Assembly: GCF_009859475.1 (NCBI RefSeq)
Contig: NZ_CP044549.1
Coordinates: 6,191,501 to 6,255,500 of the forward strand
DNA from: Hydrogenophaga sp. BPS33
Lineage (GTDB): Bacteria; Pseudomonadota; Gammaproteobacteria; Burkholderiales; Burkholderiaceae_C
Direction of reading: 5' to 3'
Length of the DNA stretch: 64,000 nucleotides
Both the position numbers and the translations under genes were made by a program. The notes under the pieces are model-generated. The model did no database searches and was not told the origin of the DNA. It saw only the letters and a program-made list of their open reading frames with translations. Shown here in pieces: positions 1-8,232 of this stretch (within the stretch, counting starts at the first letter, position 1; every line of letters begins with the position of its first letter).

Positions 1-1110
1 CGTTCGTTCGACGTGCCCAACATGGTCTCGACCGTGGGCGCGTTCATCATGGCGGCCGGGGTGTTGCTGTTTCTGATCGACGCGATTCGCTGCTACGGCC
101 GCAAGGACGATGGCGATGGCAACGCGCGCAACGTGTACCACGGCGGCACGCTGGAATGGCTGTCCACCGGCAACTACGGCGTGCGTTCGATCCCGGTGGT
201 GAGTTCGCTGGAGCCCTTGTGGAACGACGCCCAACTGCGCAAGGACGTGGAAGCCGGGCGCTACTTCCTGCCCGGCACCGCCACCGGCGCGCGCGAGACG
301 CTGATCACCAGCAGCATGCGCGCAGAGCCGCAGTATGTGCAGATCATGCCGGGGCCTGCGTGGTCGCCGCTGCTGGCCGCGTTGTTCACCGCTGGCTGCT
401 TCCTGCTGCTGACGGTGAAGGCCTTGGTGCTGAGCGCGGCCTGCGGCGTGCTGGCCATCGTCTGCATCATGTGCTGGGTGTGGCAGAACGACCGGCACAT
501 TGCGCAGAAGCAGGTGGACGCGGGCGCGGGCATTCTGCTGCCGACCTATGTGACCGGCCCGCCATCGCACGGCTGGTGGGGTGCGGTGTTGCTGACCATC
601 GTGCTCGGCATGATTTTTCTGATGGCGATGTTCGGCTACCTGTACCTGTTCGGCTCGCATCCGCAGTGGTGGACGGTCACCGCGCCGCGCAGCACGTTGG
701 TGCCGGGCCTGATGTTGCTGGGCGCGTCGGCGGGCCTGGCCTATGGGGCGCGGCCGTTGATGGCGAGGTTCACGCGCGGCAGCGGGCTCAGCGCCTGGGC
801 AATGGCGCTGAGCATGGCGTGCCTCGTGGCCGCGTTCGCGATGGACGTTCAGAGTTGGTGGAACGCCGGGCTGCGCGGCGATGCCAGCGGGCAAGGCGCG
901 GCGGTGTATGCGATGTTGGCGTGGCACGGCTCCATCGTGCTGACGGTGGTGCTGTCGGCGTTCTACTACGTGGCGCGCTGGACGCGCGGTCTCGCGCCGG
1001 GCCCGGCCAACAAGACCCTGGAGGCGCTGCGCATCCTGTTCCTGTTCGCCGCACTCGAAGGTTCGGCCGCGCTGCTGCTGCCACGTCTGGTGCCGTGGGG
1101 TGGGGTGTGA
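1..1110 (+). CDS. Cytochrome c oxidase, fused subunit I/III, C-terminal part
   Basis: The reading frame is open from base 1, so the gene starts upstream of the window; 369 residues are visible. The first residues match the last helix of subunit I (NMVSTVGAF), followed by the typical subunit I tail with TLEWLSTGNYGVRSIP and EPLW. After about residue 115 there are further hydrophobic segments (around residues 120-160, 190-215, 230-250, 260-280, 295-320 and 335-365) in the place of subunit III, which makes this a CoxA-CoxC fusion as found in caa3/ba-type heme-copper oxidases. It would act in the inner membrane, reducing oxygen and pumping protons. The heme and copper ligands lie upstream and cannot be checked. 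The stop overlaps the next gene by GTGA, so the two are translationally coupled. Confidence 0.88.
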   Translation, partial: RSFDVPNMVSTVGAFIMAAGVLLFLIDAIRCYGRKDDGDGNARNVYHGGTLEWLSTGNYGVRSIPVVSSLEPLWNDAQLRKDVEAGRYFLPGTATGARETLITSSMRAEPQYVQIMPGPAWSPLLAALFTAGCFLLLTVKALVLSAACGVLAIVCIMCWVWQNDRHIAQKQVDAGAGILLPTYVTGPPSHGWWGAVLLTIVLGMIFLMAMFGYLYLFGSHPQWWTVTAPRSTLVPGLMLLGASAGLAYGARPLMARFTRGSGLSAWAMALSMACLVAAFAMDVQSWWNAGLRGDASGQGAAVYAMLAWHGSIVLTVVLSAFYYVARWTRGLAPGPANKTLEALRILFLFAALEGSAALLLPRLVPWGGV

Positions 1111-1412
1111 CAGCGCGCAAGCGTTTGGGTGCGGGGCCGATCCTCACGGCATTCGCCATCTGGTTCGCGCACTTCATGGTGGTCTGGGCGGCGGGCGAGA
1201 TCTGGCCGCACCAGTGGGTGGCCAACGTGCTGGCGTGGGGCCTCACCGTGGTCGCGCTGCTGGCCTTGGGCGGATATCACATGCGCTTGAAGCAGCAGCA
1301 CGCCGAAGGCTTGCTCTCCAGCTGGAGCTATCGCTTCGCGTGCGGGGCTGCGGCCATTGCGACTGCGGCGGTGGTGTTCAGCGCCATGCCCTCGGTGTTT
1401 TTTCTGCCTTGA
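1107..1412 (+). CDS. Small three-helix membrane protein coupled to the oxidase
   Basis: A 101-residue protein starting at GTG 1107, inside the stop of the oxidase gene (4-base overlap). It has three predicted membrane helices at about residues 10-32 (ILTAFAIWFAHFMVVWAAG), 38-58 and 75-98, with a short basic loop between helices 2 and 3. The coupling and membrane topology suggest an accessory or assembly subunit of the same terminal oxidase. I do not recognise a named family, so the role is inferred only from position. No alternative start with a better ribosome site is visible. Confidence 0.75.
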   Translation: MTARKRLGAGPILTAFAIWFAHFMVVWAAGEIWPHQWVANVLAWGLTVVALLALGGYHMRLKQQHAEGLLSSWSYRFACGAAAIATAAVVFSAMPSVFFLP

Positions 1413-1554
1413 GTGGCGAGCGCGGTTGGTCGGCGGCGCAACGCAGGACAAGGCCTACAGCGGGCGTGACCGATGGCCTATGGGTAGGCCTTGGTACGGG
1501 GTTCAAACTGGTTTGACAGGTCCATGTCGGACCTTGCATCACCTGGAGCAAACC

Positions 1555-1749
1555 ATGTCCATCACCCCCAACCCACCGGGCCAGACCCCGGCCAAGCCCG
1601 TCGATCAACAGCCACCGGGCGACAACCGCGCCCCGGGTGCAAACCCCACCCATCCGGATCGAGCGCCACAGACGAGCCCTGCAGACCGCAAACCCGGTGA
1701 AAGGTCCATTGCAGACGTCGACCGCAAGGTTCGAGAAGGCGACGCGTAG
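1555..1749 (+). CDS. Small proline-rich hypothetical protein
   Basis: A 64-residue reading frame starting at ATG 1555 with a GGAG ribosome site at 1544-1547. The sequence is hydrophilic and disordered-looking, rich in Pro, Asp, Gln and Arg, with a charged end (SIADVDRKVREGDA). There is no signal peptide or membrane segment. The stop lies 5 bases from the stop of the convergent gene on the other strand. Function unknown; it may be a small stress or soluble linker protein, but nothing in the sequence decides it. The good ribosome site and precise fit into the gap support that it is real. Confidence 0.5.
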   Translation: MSITPNPPGQTPAKPVDQQPPGDNRAPGANPTHPDRAPQTSPADRKPGERSIADVDRKVREGDA

Positions 1750-1754
1750 CGATC

Positions 1755-1979
1755 CTATGGCCACACGCGCAGGATGAAAACGCCGAGCGCCACCACCACG
1801 ACCAGGCCGATGACAGAAAGAACCTCGACGCCGAGCCAATCGTTGTCGACGGGGTTTAACGAGCGAGGGTAGCGGCCGAAGGTGATGATCTTTACCGCGA
1901 GCCAGCCGGGCCAGTAGAACACGAAGCTGAACAGGAGTTCCTTGAGCAGGTGCCCAGCAAAACCCAACAAGGCGTCCAT
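1755..1979 (-). CDS. Small hypothetical membrane protein, two helices
   Basis: 74 residues with two membrane segments: about residues 4-30 (GFAGHLLKELLFSFVFYWPG and following) and 52-72 (VLSVIGLVVVVALGVFILRV). Between them lies a polar loop with FGRYPRSLNP. The start ATG at 1979 is preceded on the mRNA by a purine-rich GGAG-type site. Small two-helix proteins with this loop occur widely in Proteobacteria without known function. It stands alone between a convergent small gene and the SWIB gene upstream. Confidence 0.65.
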   Translation of the reverse strand: MDALLGFAGHLLKELLFSFVFYWPGWLAVKIITFGRYPRSLNPVDNDWLGVEVLSVIGLVVVVALGVFILRVWP

Positions 1980-2062
1980 GGCGTCTCCTGAGCGCGGCCG
2001 TTTTTTTGAACCGAGGCCCTTGCGATCCAGCCTCGGGTGGATACCCCCTTATGGGGCGGCGT

Positions 2063-2320
2063 TCACTTCAAGTGCTTGCCGACCAGACCCGTCATTTCGA
2101 ACATCGTCACTTCGTCTTTGCCGAAGACCGCCTTGAGCTTGGCGTCGGCCAGGATGTTGCGCTTGTTCTTCGGGTTCTGCAGGTTGTTGGCCTTGATATA
2201 TTCCCACATGAGTTTCACGACCTCGGTGCGGGGCTGCGGCGTGGAGCCGATCACGGCGGCCAGTTCGGGGCTGGGGGTGAGGGCACGGTTGAATGCGGTT
2301 TGTTTCTTGGCAGTGGTCAT
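2063..2320 (-). CDS. Stand-alone SWIB/MDM2-domain protein
   Basis: 85 residues that consist almost entirely of one SWIB/MDM2 domain: a helical start (LTPSPELAAVIGSTPQPRTEVVKLMWEYIK), the NLQNPKNKR turn, and the FGKDEVTMFEMTGLVGKHL end. In eukaryotes this fold belongs to the SWI/SNF BAF60 subunit; in bacteria it occurs alone (Chlamydia, Burkholderiales) or fused to topoisomerases. The bacterial function is not settled; binding to DNA topology machinery is a reasonable guess because the topoisomerase at the right end of this window carries the same domain. Monocistronic, divergent from the ATPase gene at 2456. Confidence 0.88.
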   Translation of the reverse strand: MTTAKKQTAFNRALTPSPELAAVIGSTPQPRTEVVKLMWEYIKANNLQNPKNKRNILADAKLKAVFGKDEVTMFEMTGLVGKHLK

Positions 2321-2455
2321 GTCAGGCTCTTCAGTTGAAAACTGGCATTCTAGGACCAGGACGCGCGGCGCTCCCTTCGCCCCCAGTTCATGGATGGGCA
2401 GGCCCTAAGATCGCCCACCGGGGAAACATCAGCACCGCGCGGAGACCACACCACC

Positions 2456-3364
2456 ATGAGCGAAGCCATTCAGAAGCGACGACGCACGAACCGCGCGCGC
2501 GAGTTGCTGGCAGGACTTGCCGTGACGACGGCACTGGCCGTCGCGTTGGCGGTGGCGGCGGAGGTTCTCATCTCGTTGACGGGGCTCGCGTTGGGGGATG
2601 GCCACTGGCACCGCACCTGGCGCGACACCGTGCTGCTGGCGCTGCTGCTGTTCGTGCCTTGCCTGTGGATGGGCCAGCGGATCGGGCCCGTGTTGATCGC
2701 CTCTTACGACGACGAGGCCCTGCACCCCGCGCCGCACGCGAACATGGGTTTGCAATGGGCGGGCCCGCTGGGGCCGACGCAGCAGAAAGCCTGGGACGAT
2801 CTCTCGGCCTGGGCCCAGGCCGGCATGGGAGATGGCCACTCGCCGTTCTGGCGCCCCTGGGTGCTCCCCGATGTGGACGAGCGCTTCAACGTGGCCGTGA
2901 TGGAGGGTGACAGCGGTGGCGGCAAGTCGCATCTGGCCGGATCCTTCGCGCGCTTCCTGGACGGCAATGACGAGCTCGCGCTCCATGCGGGCGCATCAAA
3001 GCTCAAGGCCTGGCGCTACAAGCTGCTGGTGAAATGGCGCGAGCTGTGGTGGTGGAGAAAGCGGCACCCGCGCCAACCCTGGGACAGCGGCTACCTCGTG
3101 GAAGACCCGGCGGCGCTCGCGCAGCTGGCGCACTTCAGGCCGCGCAGGCCCACGCTGATCCTGGCGGACGGGTTGAGCGGGCGCAGTCTGGAAGAGGCCT
3201 TGCGCGCGCTGAGCGCGGCGCGGGTGGACTATCGGCACCCGGTGCGCTTGCTCGTCATCGACGTGGCGTTGCCCAGTGTGATGGCGCTTGGGCTCGACCA
3301 CGAAAGCGGCCAATGGAAAACGAGCGTGATCGACTTGGGCCCAGCCGTGCGGCGGATTGCGTGA
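2456..3364 (+). CDS. Membrane-anchored P-loop ATPase, possibly C-terminally truncated
   Basis: 302 residues. Two membrane helices at about 18-46 and 58-76 are followed by a cytoplasmic domain with a clear P-loop, GDSGGGKS, at residues 151-158. A Walker-B-like strand (PTLILAD, 232-238) and a further strand (VRLLVIDV, 263-270) follow. The order P-loop, acidic strand, next strand resembles a STAND/KAP-type ATPase core, but the chain stops right after the strand TSVIDLGPAV, where such proteins normally continue into helical sensor domains. A Trp-rich basic stretch (WWWRKRH) lies near 198-204. Start chosen at ATG 2456 because GGAG lies at 2440-2443; an in-frame upstream ATG at 2390 has no ribosome site. 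Stop is 10 bases from the convergent autotransporter. Function unknown. Confidence 0.75.
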   Translation: MSEAIQKRRRTNRARELLAGLAVTTALAVALAVAAEVLISLTGLALGDGHWHRTWRDTVLLALLLFVPCLWMGQRIGPVLIASYDDEALHPAPHANMGLQWAGPLGPTQQKAWDDLSAWAQAGMGDGHSPFWRPWVLPDVDERFNVAVMEGDSGGGKSHLAGSFARFLDGNDELALHAGASKLKAWRYKLLVKWRELWWWRKRHPRQPWDSGYLVEDPAALAQLAHFRPRRPTLILADGLSGRSLEEALRALSAARVDYRHPVRLLVIDVALPSVMALGLDHESGQWKTSVIDLGPAVRRIA

Positions 3365-3374
3365 CCGGCGGCGG

Positions 3375-6038
3375 CTACCAGCTCACCCGAAGGCCGACGC
3401 TGCCGTTGAGCCCGCTGCTGTGGCGCGCATCGCCGCTGTGGGCCCAGAGCTTGCCGATCTCGCCGTAAAGGCTGGTGGTGGCCGACAGCGCGAGGGTCGC
3501 GCCCGCGGCCAGTTCGCTGCTGACGCCGCCGGTGTTCGTGGCCACATCGGCGAAGCCGGCCGGGCCGGTGAAGCGCGTGGTGTCCGTGCCGCTGCTGCCC
3601 CGGTACAGGTTCCAACGCGCATAGGGCCGCAGCAGGCCGGCGGCGGTGGACATGTCGCCCTTCACGCGCAGGCCCGCTCTCACGGTCCAGTGGCCGCGCG
3701 TGTGCTGTTGAACATCGGCACCAGTGATGCGCGCCTCGTCGAGGTTCACGCGTTGGTGGATCAGTTGCAGCTGGGGCTCCAGCGTCCAGCCGGGCGCGAT
3801 ATCGAAGGCCCGTCCCGCTTCCACCGAGGCCAGCAGGCTGTCGCCCTTGCCGTGGCCCGCGGTGGCGGTCAGTGGCGACACGCTGTAGCGGTGGCGGCCG
3901 CCTTGCAGCACGGTGTCGACGTAGAGGCCGCTCTCATGGTGGTAGGTGGCGTAGGCGCCCAGGTACTGGCTGCGCAGCTTGTTGCTGCCCACGTACAGGT
4001 TGGCGATGCCGCTGGCGAAACCGCGCACGCGCATGTCGCCGTTGAGTTGGCCCACGTACAGGCCCGCGCGCCAGGTGGCGGTGGGCGCCCACAGGTCGAT
4101 GCCTGCCTGCAGGCCGTGCAGGCGGCCTTCGCTGCTGGGGCTTGCGTCGCCGCTCTGGCGCACGGTGTGGTCGGCGCCGATGAAGCGCGCCCAGGTCTGG
4201 CGATCGGCGCGCCCGCTGGCGGCGGCGTCGCCCACGCGCTGGTGCAGGTTGCCCAGCATCACCCGGTTGCCGGTGCGCAGTTGTTCGGGCAGCGCGGCGA
4301 ACAGCGGCACTTCCACGCGGTAGGCCGTGGTGGATGGGCCGGCCGCCAGCGAGCGCGAACGCAGGAACCAGCTTTCGCCCGCGTTGTTGGCGTCGGCCGC
4401 GAACAGGCGGTATTCGAACGCGCCCGCGTCGACGTGGTCGCCCTCGAGGCTGAAGGCGTCTTTCGTGGTCTGCGCCGTGGTGGTGGCACCGTTGACCGCG
4501 CGGACGATCTCGATGCCGTCGCCCGTGGTCTGCGCGCCCAGGCCGCCGAGGTTGGTGATCTGCACGGTGGTGGTGCCGCTGGCGCTCGCGCCCGCGCCAT
4601 CGATCACGAGCCGGTCGCTGATGCTGGTGCTGTCGCCCAGCGCGGTGCCCATGTGCAGCCGTGCGTTGTGGCCGACATAGTTGCCGGTGACGGTCAGCGT
4701 GCTGCCGGGCGCGCCGCCCAGCAGCGAGACGGTGCCCGCGTTGTCCAGGCTGGCCACGGTCTGGTCCAGGCCCGCGGTGTCGAGCACGGTGCCGACGGCC
4801 ACGGTGTGGGCGGACGTGGGACTGAAGGCGTTGGCCAAGCCTGCTCTCAACGTCCCCTGCGCCACCGCCGTGGTGCCGCCATAGGTGTTGGCGGCGGACA
4901 AGGTGAGGGTGCCGCCGCCTTGCTTGGACAGGCCGCCCACGCCCGAGAGGGTGCTGGCGGACACCACGTCGAAGCCATTGGAGTCGAGGACCATGCCGCC
5001 GGCGCCCAGGTTGAAGGTGCCGGCCACGAAGCCCTGGATCAGCGTGCCGCTCGCCAGCGCCCGCAAGGTGCCGTTGTCGAAGGTCACCGTGGCGCTGCCC
5101 ACGCCACGGCGAAGCACCCTGGTTTCGACGACGCCGCCGGTGTCCACGAGCAGCGCGCCACTCGAACCGGCGTTGCCCACGCCCAGGTTCACGAGCGGTG
5201 CGCTCACCCGGCCGCCATCGCGAACGGTGAGCGTGCCGTGTCCCTGCTCCAGGATGAACTCGCCGAGGTACAGGCTGCCGGAGGAGGTGAAGCGCGAGCC
5301 TGCTCCGGTCACCAGCATGGACCCGGTGCCGTTGCGGCCCATGACGGCACCGCCATTGATCACCTGCGTCAGCGCACCGTTGGACACGGTGATGCTGGCG
5401 CCATTGGCCGCGCCGCCCGTCATGAGATAGGTGTCGGCCGTCCAGGTCGTGCCGGGACCGTCGACCACCACGCTGATGTTGTTGGCCAGGGTGTTGACGC
5501 TGTCCTCGCCGACGAAGGAGCGGCCCGTGGTCAGGGTGCCGCCGTTGGCCAGGTTCACGGTGACATCGCCAGCGCGGCCAAAGACCATGTCGCCATCCAC
5601 CGTGAGGCCGGAGCCCGTGTCCTCGATGCGCAGACCGCCCTGGCTCCAGTCCATGAAGTTCCTGACGCGCAGCGTGGCACCGTTGGACACGGTCAGCGCG
5701 AACGTGCCCACCGAGCCCTCGACGCCGACGTAGTTGTTGCTGCCGGTGTCCCAGGCCGTGCCCGCGCCGTTCAGGTTCAGACCAAAGCCGGATGCGGAGA
5801 TGAAGAGGCTCGTGGGGCTGGTGGCCAGGTCGAACACGGTGCCGGCGGGGGTCGTGATGTTCTGCCCCAGCGTCAACGTAGTGTCGGGATCGCCGTCGGT
5901 GTTCGACAGGGTGACCGCCTGTGTCAGCTCTGTCGTGTCGTTCACCGGGTAGTCGACGGCATGCGCCATGGGTACGAATTGAATACCCGCCGCCATCCCG
6001 AACGCCCATATCGGCGCGCATTTGTAAGACCTGTTCAC
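3375..6038 (-). CDS. Type V autotransporter adhesin with PATR repeat
   Basis: About 887 residues. A signal peptide (MNRSYKCAPIWAFGMAAGIQ..AHA, cleavage near residue 27) is followed by a Gly/Thr/Ser/Asn-rich passenger with repeated beta-helix units of the type GxGSxWxxxxxLxVGxxGxG, then a passenger-associated transport repeat near residues 365-395 (GGLSKQGGGTLTLSAANTYG). From about residue 583 comes a 12-strand outer-membrane beta-barrel ending in the aromatic signature RVSW. The passenger would be exported to the cell surface and probably mediates adhesion or aggregation; no protease or lipase motif is visible. GTG 6038 is chosen because AAAGGTGGG lies just upstream; ATG 6056 in the same frame is an alternative. 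A hairpin (6095-6113) separates it from the hydrolase gene upstream. Confidence 0.9.
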   Translation of the reverse strand: MNRSYKCAPIWAFGMAAGIQFVPMAHAVDYPVNDTTELTQAVTLSNTDGDPDTTLTLGQNITTPAGTVFDLATSPTSLFISASGFGLNLNGAGTAWDTGSNNYVGVEGSVGTFALTVSNGATLRVRNFMDWSQGGLRIEDTGSGLTVDGDMVFGRAGDVTVNLANGGTLTTGRSFVGEDSVNTLANNISVVVDGPGTTWTADTYLMTGGAANGASITVSNGALTQVINGGAVMGRNGTGSMLVTGAGSRFTSSGSLYLGEFILEQGHGTLTVRDGGRVSAPLVNLGVGNAGSSGALLVDTGGVVETRVLRRGVGSATVTFDNGTLRALASGTLIQGFVAGTFNLGAGGMVLDSNGFDVVSASTLSGVGGLSKQGGGTLTLSAANTYGGTTAVAQGTLRAGLANAFSPTSAHTVAVGTVLDTAGLDQTVASLDNAGTVSLLGGAPGSTLTVTGNYVGHNARLHMGTALGDSTSISDRLVIDGAGASASGTTTVQITNLGGLGAQTTGDGIEIVRAVNGATTTAQTTKDAFSLEGDHVDAGAFEYRLFAADANNAGESWFLRSRSLAAGPSTTAYRVEVPLFAALPEQLRTGNRVMLGNLHQRVGDAAASGRADRQTWARFIGADHTVRQSGDASPSSEGRLHGLQAGIDLWAPTATWRAGLYVGQLNGDMRVRGFASGIANLYVGSNKLRSQYLGAYATYHHESGLYVDTVLQGGRHRYSVSPLTATAGHGKGDSLLASVEAGRAFDIAPGWTLEPQLQLIHQRVNLDEARITGADVQQHTRGHWTVRAGLRVKGDMSTAAGLLRPYARWNLYRGSSGTDTTRFTGPAGFADVATNTGGVSSELAAGATLALSATTSLYGEIGKLWAHSGDARHSSGLNGSVGLRVSW

Positions 6039-6094
6039 GTTCCCACCTTTCGACATAGCGGCCCCGCTGGCTCGAAAGGGACCCTTGGGTTCAG

Positions 6095-6113
6095 ATCGGC
6101 GAGTGTGGCCGAT
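6095..6113 (-). terminator. Inverted repeat between hydrolase and autotransporter
   Basis: ATCGGC and GCCGAT arms around a 7-base loop lie 40 bases past the hydrolase stop and upstream of the autotransporter start. There is no T-run, so this may be a weak terminator, an mRNA-stabilising hairpin or an operator. Confidence 0.3.
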
Positions 6114-6152
6114 TCTTGAGGGTAGTGGTCCTGGAACGGACACGAACCGCGG

Positions 6153-6911
6153 TCACGCCTGCAACAAGCTCTGCGCCCACCACCGGCCCGCGGCTTCGGC
6201 AAGCGCCTCTGGCGTTTCCAGCGGCACGAAGTGGCCCACTCCCTGAAACCGGACCCACCGCGCCTGGGAAACGGCTTGCGCGATCTCGGCTTGCCGATCG
6301 GGTGGGTTGATGAGGTCCTCGTCGCCGCTGGCGATGAGCACGGGCATGCGCAGCGCGGCCAGCCGCGGTCGGCTGTCGGCGCGGTGGTTGGCGATGGCGG
6401 CCTGATCGGCGTACACCGCGGGCCCGGCGGCGAGCGCCATGCGCAGCACCGCGTCTGCCATGGCCGCATCGCCCAGCCGGGCGGGCGCCACGTAGCGCGG
6501 CCACAGATCGCGTCGCAGGTGGCCGGCCATGTCGGCCCGTGCCGCCGCCACGCCGGCCTCGCGCTGGGCCGCGTTCTCGGGTGGGTCGGGGCGTGCGTTG
6601 GCGGCCACCAGTGCCATGCCACCCACCCGCTCAGGCGCCTGCGCGGCCATCTCCAGCGCGACGATGCCGCCGAGTGAAAAGCCCATCAGCGCGAAGCGCG
6701 GTGGCAGCACCTTCAGCAGCGCGCGCGCCATGGCAGCGGCGCTCTGCTGCCCTGCGAGCGTGGGCGTGATGGTGGGCGGCGCGCCGCCGGGCCAGCACTG
6801 CAGCATGGGCGCCCACACCCGGGCGTCGCAAAGCGTGCCGGGCAACAGCACCAACGGCAGCGCCTCGGCGTGTGCACGTGGAGCCTGTGCCGGGCGGCCG
6901 TCGGCGTTCAT
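6153..6911 (-). CDS. Alpha/beta hydrolase
   Basis: 252 residues with the full alpha/beta hydrolase signature: the oxyanion-hole region LPGTLCDARVW near residue 24, nucleophile elbow GFSLGG with Ser79, acid in GDEDLINPP near residue 199 and His227 in GVGHFVPLE. The layout resembles 3-oxoadipate enol-lactonase and carboxylesterase-type members. Substrate unknown. It lies 18 bases downstream of the cupin gene in the same direction and is probably co-transcribed with it, so it may hydrolyse an ester or lactone in the neighbouring catabolic pathway. No signal peptide; cytoplasmic. Confidence 0.85.
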   Translation of the reverse strand: MNADGRPAQAPRAHAEALPLVLLPGTLCDARVWAPMLQCWPGGAPPTITPTLAGQQSAAAMARALLKVLPPRFALMGFSLGGIVALEMAAQAPERVGGMALVAANARPDPPENAAQREAGVAAARADMAGHLRRDLWPRYVAPARLGDAAMADAVLRMALAAGPAVYADQAAIANHRADSRPRLAALRMPVLIASGDEDLINPPDRQAEIAQAVSQARWVRFQGVGHFVPLETPEALAEAAGRWWAQSLLQA

Positions 6912-6929
6912 GCGGGGTTCAGGCCGTGT

Positions 6930-8099
6930 TCAGGCGGCGAGGACAACGCCGATGCCCAGCGCGGTGGGCGGCAGCAAGCGCTTGGACGCGATGCGACCAT
7001 CGGGGTCGAGCACGAAGCCGGCGGCCTCGGCCTGTTGCTGCACCTCGTTGCTCCAGACGATGCGCTTGCGGTGGTCGCCCGATGTCATCACACCGATCTC
7101 GGCCGGAATGTCGCCCACCGAACGGATCTCGCGCCACACGCCTGCCGGTGTGGCGTACACGTCTTGCGGACCGAGGCGCACGGCGACCGCATCGGCACCC
7201 TGGTTCACCAGGATCTCGACCGTGCCCTGCATGACGGACAACACCTGCTTCTCGCGCAACAGGAAACACCCGGTGCGGCCGCCGGGCGCGAGCCGCAACC
7301 AGTCGATGGAGAAACCATGCGCACCCTGGATGGGGGCGATGTGGGCGCGCTGTTCGGTGATGCCGAAGCCCAGCACCGGGGCGAGTTCGCAGCCCGCGCC
7401 CGCTTGCAGCGCGCCGAGCAAGGCCGTGCTCGACCACTCGCGCGCTTCGGCCTTGAGCATGCGCGTGGCCATCTCTTCGGGCGTGTACAGGCGCAGGCCA
7501 TTCATGTCGTCGTCGGTAAGCGGTGTGATAAGCGTTTGCGGCGCGGGCGCTTCACCGCCCGGTGCCACTTCCACGAGCATGTTGTCGCGGCTGAGGTACA
7601 GGCTGTGCTCGGCCGCCGCCTTGAGGATGGAGGGGTGCCAGATGATGCCGCCGGTGTCGTCGCCGCCGAGCGCGGTGACGATCCAGCCGTTGTCGGTGCC
7701 GACGTTGGTGAAGCCGCGAAAGATCCAGGTCGGCACGCTCAGCACGTCGCCCGGCACGCCCTCCACTTCGTGCATGGTGCGGCCATTGCCCCAACGAAAG
7801 CGCCAGCGGCCTTCCTGCACCAGGAACACCTCGGCGGTGAAGTGCACGTGCAGGTTGTTCGTGACACCGGGCGGCATCGCGCCCACACCCACGCTGAAGC
7901 CGTGCGGCTCGGTGATGTTGACGAACTGTTCATCGGACTGCGTCACGCCCGGCCCGATCAGCGAGTAGTTCTCTTTCAGGTCGGAACCCGGCAGCTTGCA
8001 GTCGATGAACGCGAGCTTGCAGGCGACCATGTCGGTGCGGCGGATGGCGCGCGCCTGGGCGGCTTCGGGGCTCAGGGTCAGGTGGGTTGTGGTGTCCAT
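6930..8099 (-). CDS. Double-cupin protein
   Basis: 389 residues. The N-terminal cupin (about residues 60-170) keeps metal-ligand-type residues in NNLHVHFTAEVFLV (HxH then Glu) and a downstream PGDVLSVPTWIFRGF strand. A second cupin-like half (about 265-350) has VLSVMQGTVEIL and VYATPAGVWREI but has lost the HxH motif. The arrangement suggests a metal-dependent isomerase, dioxygenase or sensor-like bicupin; I do not recognise the family. ATG 8099 has GAGGA upstream (CGAGGACAC). The longer open frame upstream runs through the palindromic operator at 8131-8148 and is not used. Its promoter region is shared with the divergent LacI gene, so it is very likely in that regulon. Confidence 0.8.
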   Translation of the reverse strand: MDTTTHLTLSPEAAQARAIRRTDMVACKLAFIDCKLPGSDLKENYSLIGPGVTQSDEQFVNITEPHGFSVGVGAMPPGVTNNLHVHFTAEVFLVQEGRWRFRWGNGRTMHEVEGVPGDVLSVPTWIFRGFTNVGTDNGWIVTALGGDDTGGIIWHPSILKAAAEHSLYLSRDNMLVEVAPGGEAPAPQTLITPLTDDDMNGLRLYTPEEMATRMLKAEAREWSSTALLGALQAGAGCELAPVLGFGITEQRAHIAPIQGAHGFSIDWLRLAPGGRTGCFLLREKQVLSVMQGTVEILVNQGADAVAVRLGPQDVYATPAGVWREIRSVGDIPAEIGVMTSGDHRKRIVWSNEVQQQAEAAGFVLDPDGRIASKRLLPPTALGIGVVLAA

Positions 8100-8130
8100 G
8101 TGTCCTCGGGGCGGGCGATGTATTTCGAGC

Positions 8131-8148
8131 AATGCATTCGAATGCATT
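8131..8148. promoter_or_regulatory. LacI-family operator O1
   Basis: AATGCATTCGAATGCATT is a perfect 18-base palindrome with the central CG typical of LacI/GalR operators. It lies between the divergent cupin (start 8099) and LacI (start 8233) genes. Its core TGCATTCGAATGCA matches two further sites at 18603 and 18634 ahead of the large operon. Confidence 0.85.
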
Positions 8149-8232
8149 AGGATTGTGCGCCACCCGAAGTCAAGAAGCAAGCACCCCTTCGGCATCGAGC
8201 CAGTACAGTCGCAGGCACAGGAGCCTCCGTCC

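Noticed and set aside
3357..6119. Very long open frame on the plus strand opposite the autotransporter
   Set aside because: Low-complexity Ala/Gly/Val/His composition, no ribosome site and no domain; a GC-rich shadow of the real gene.
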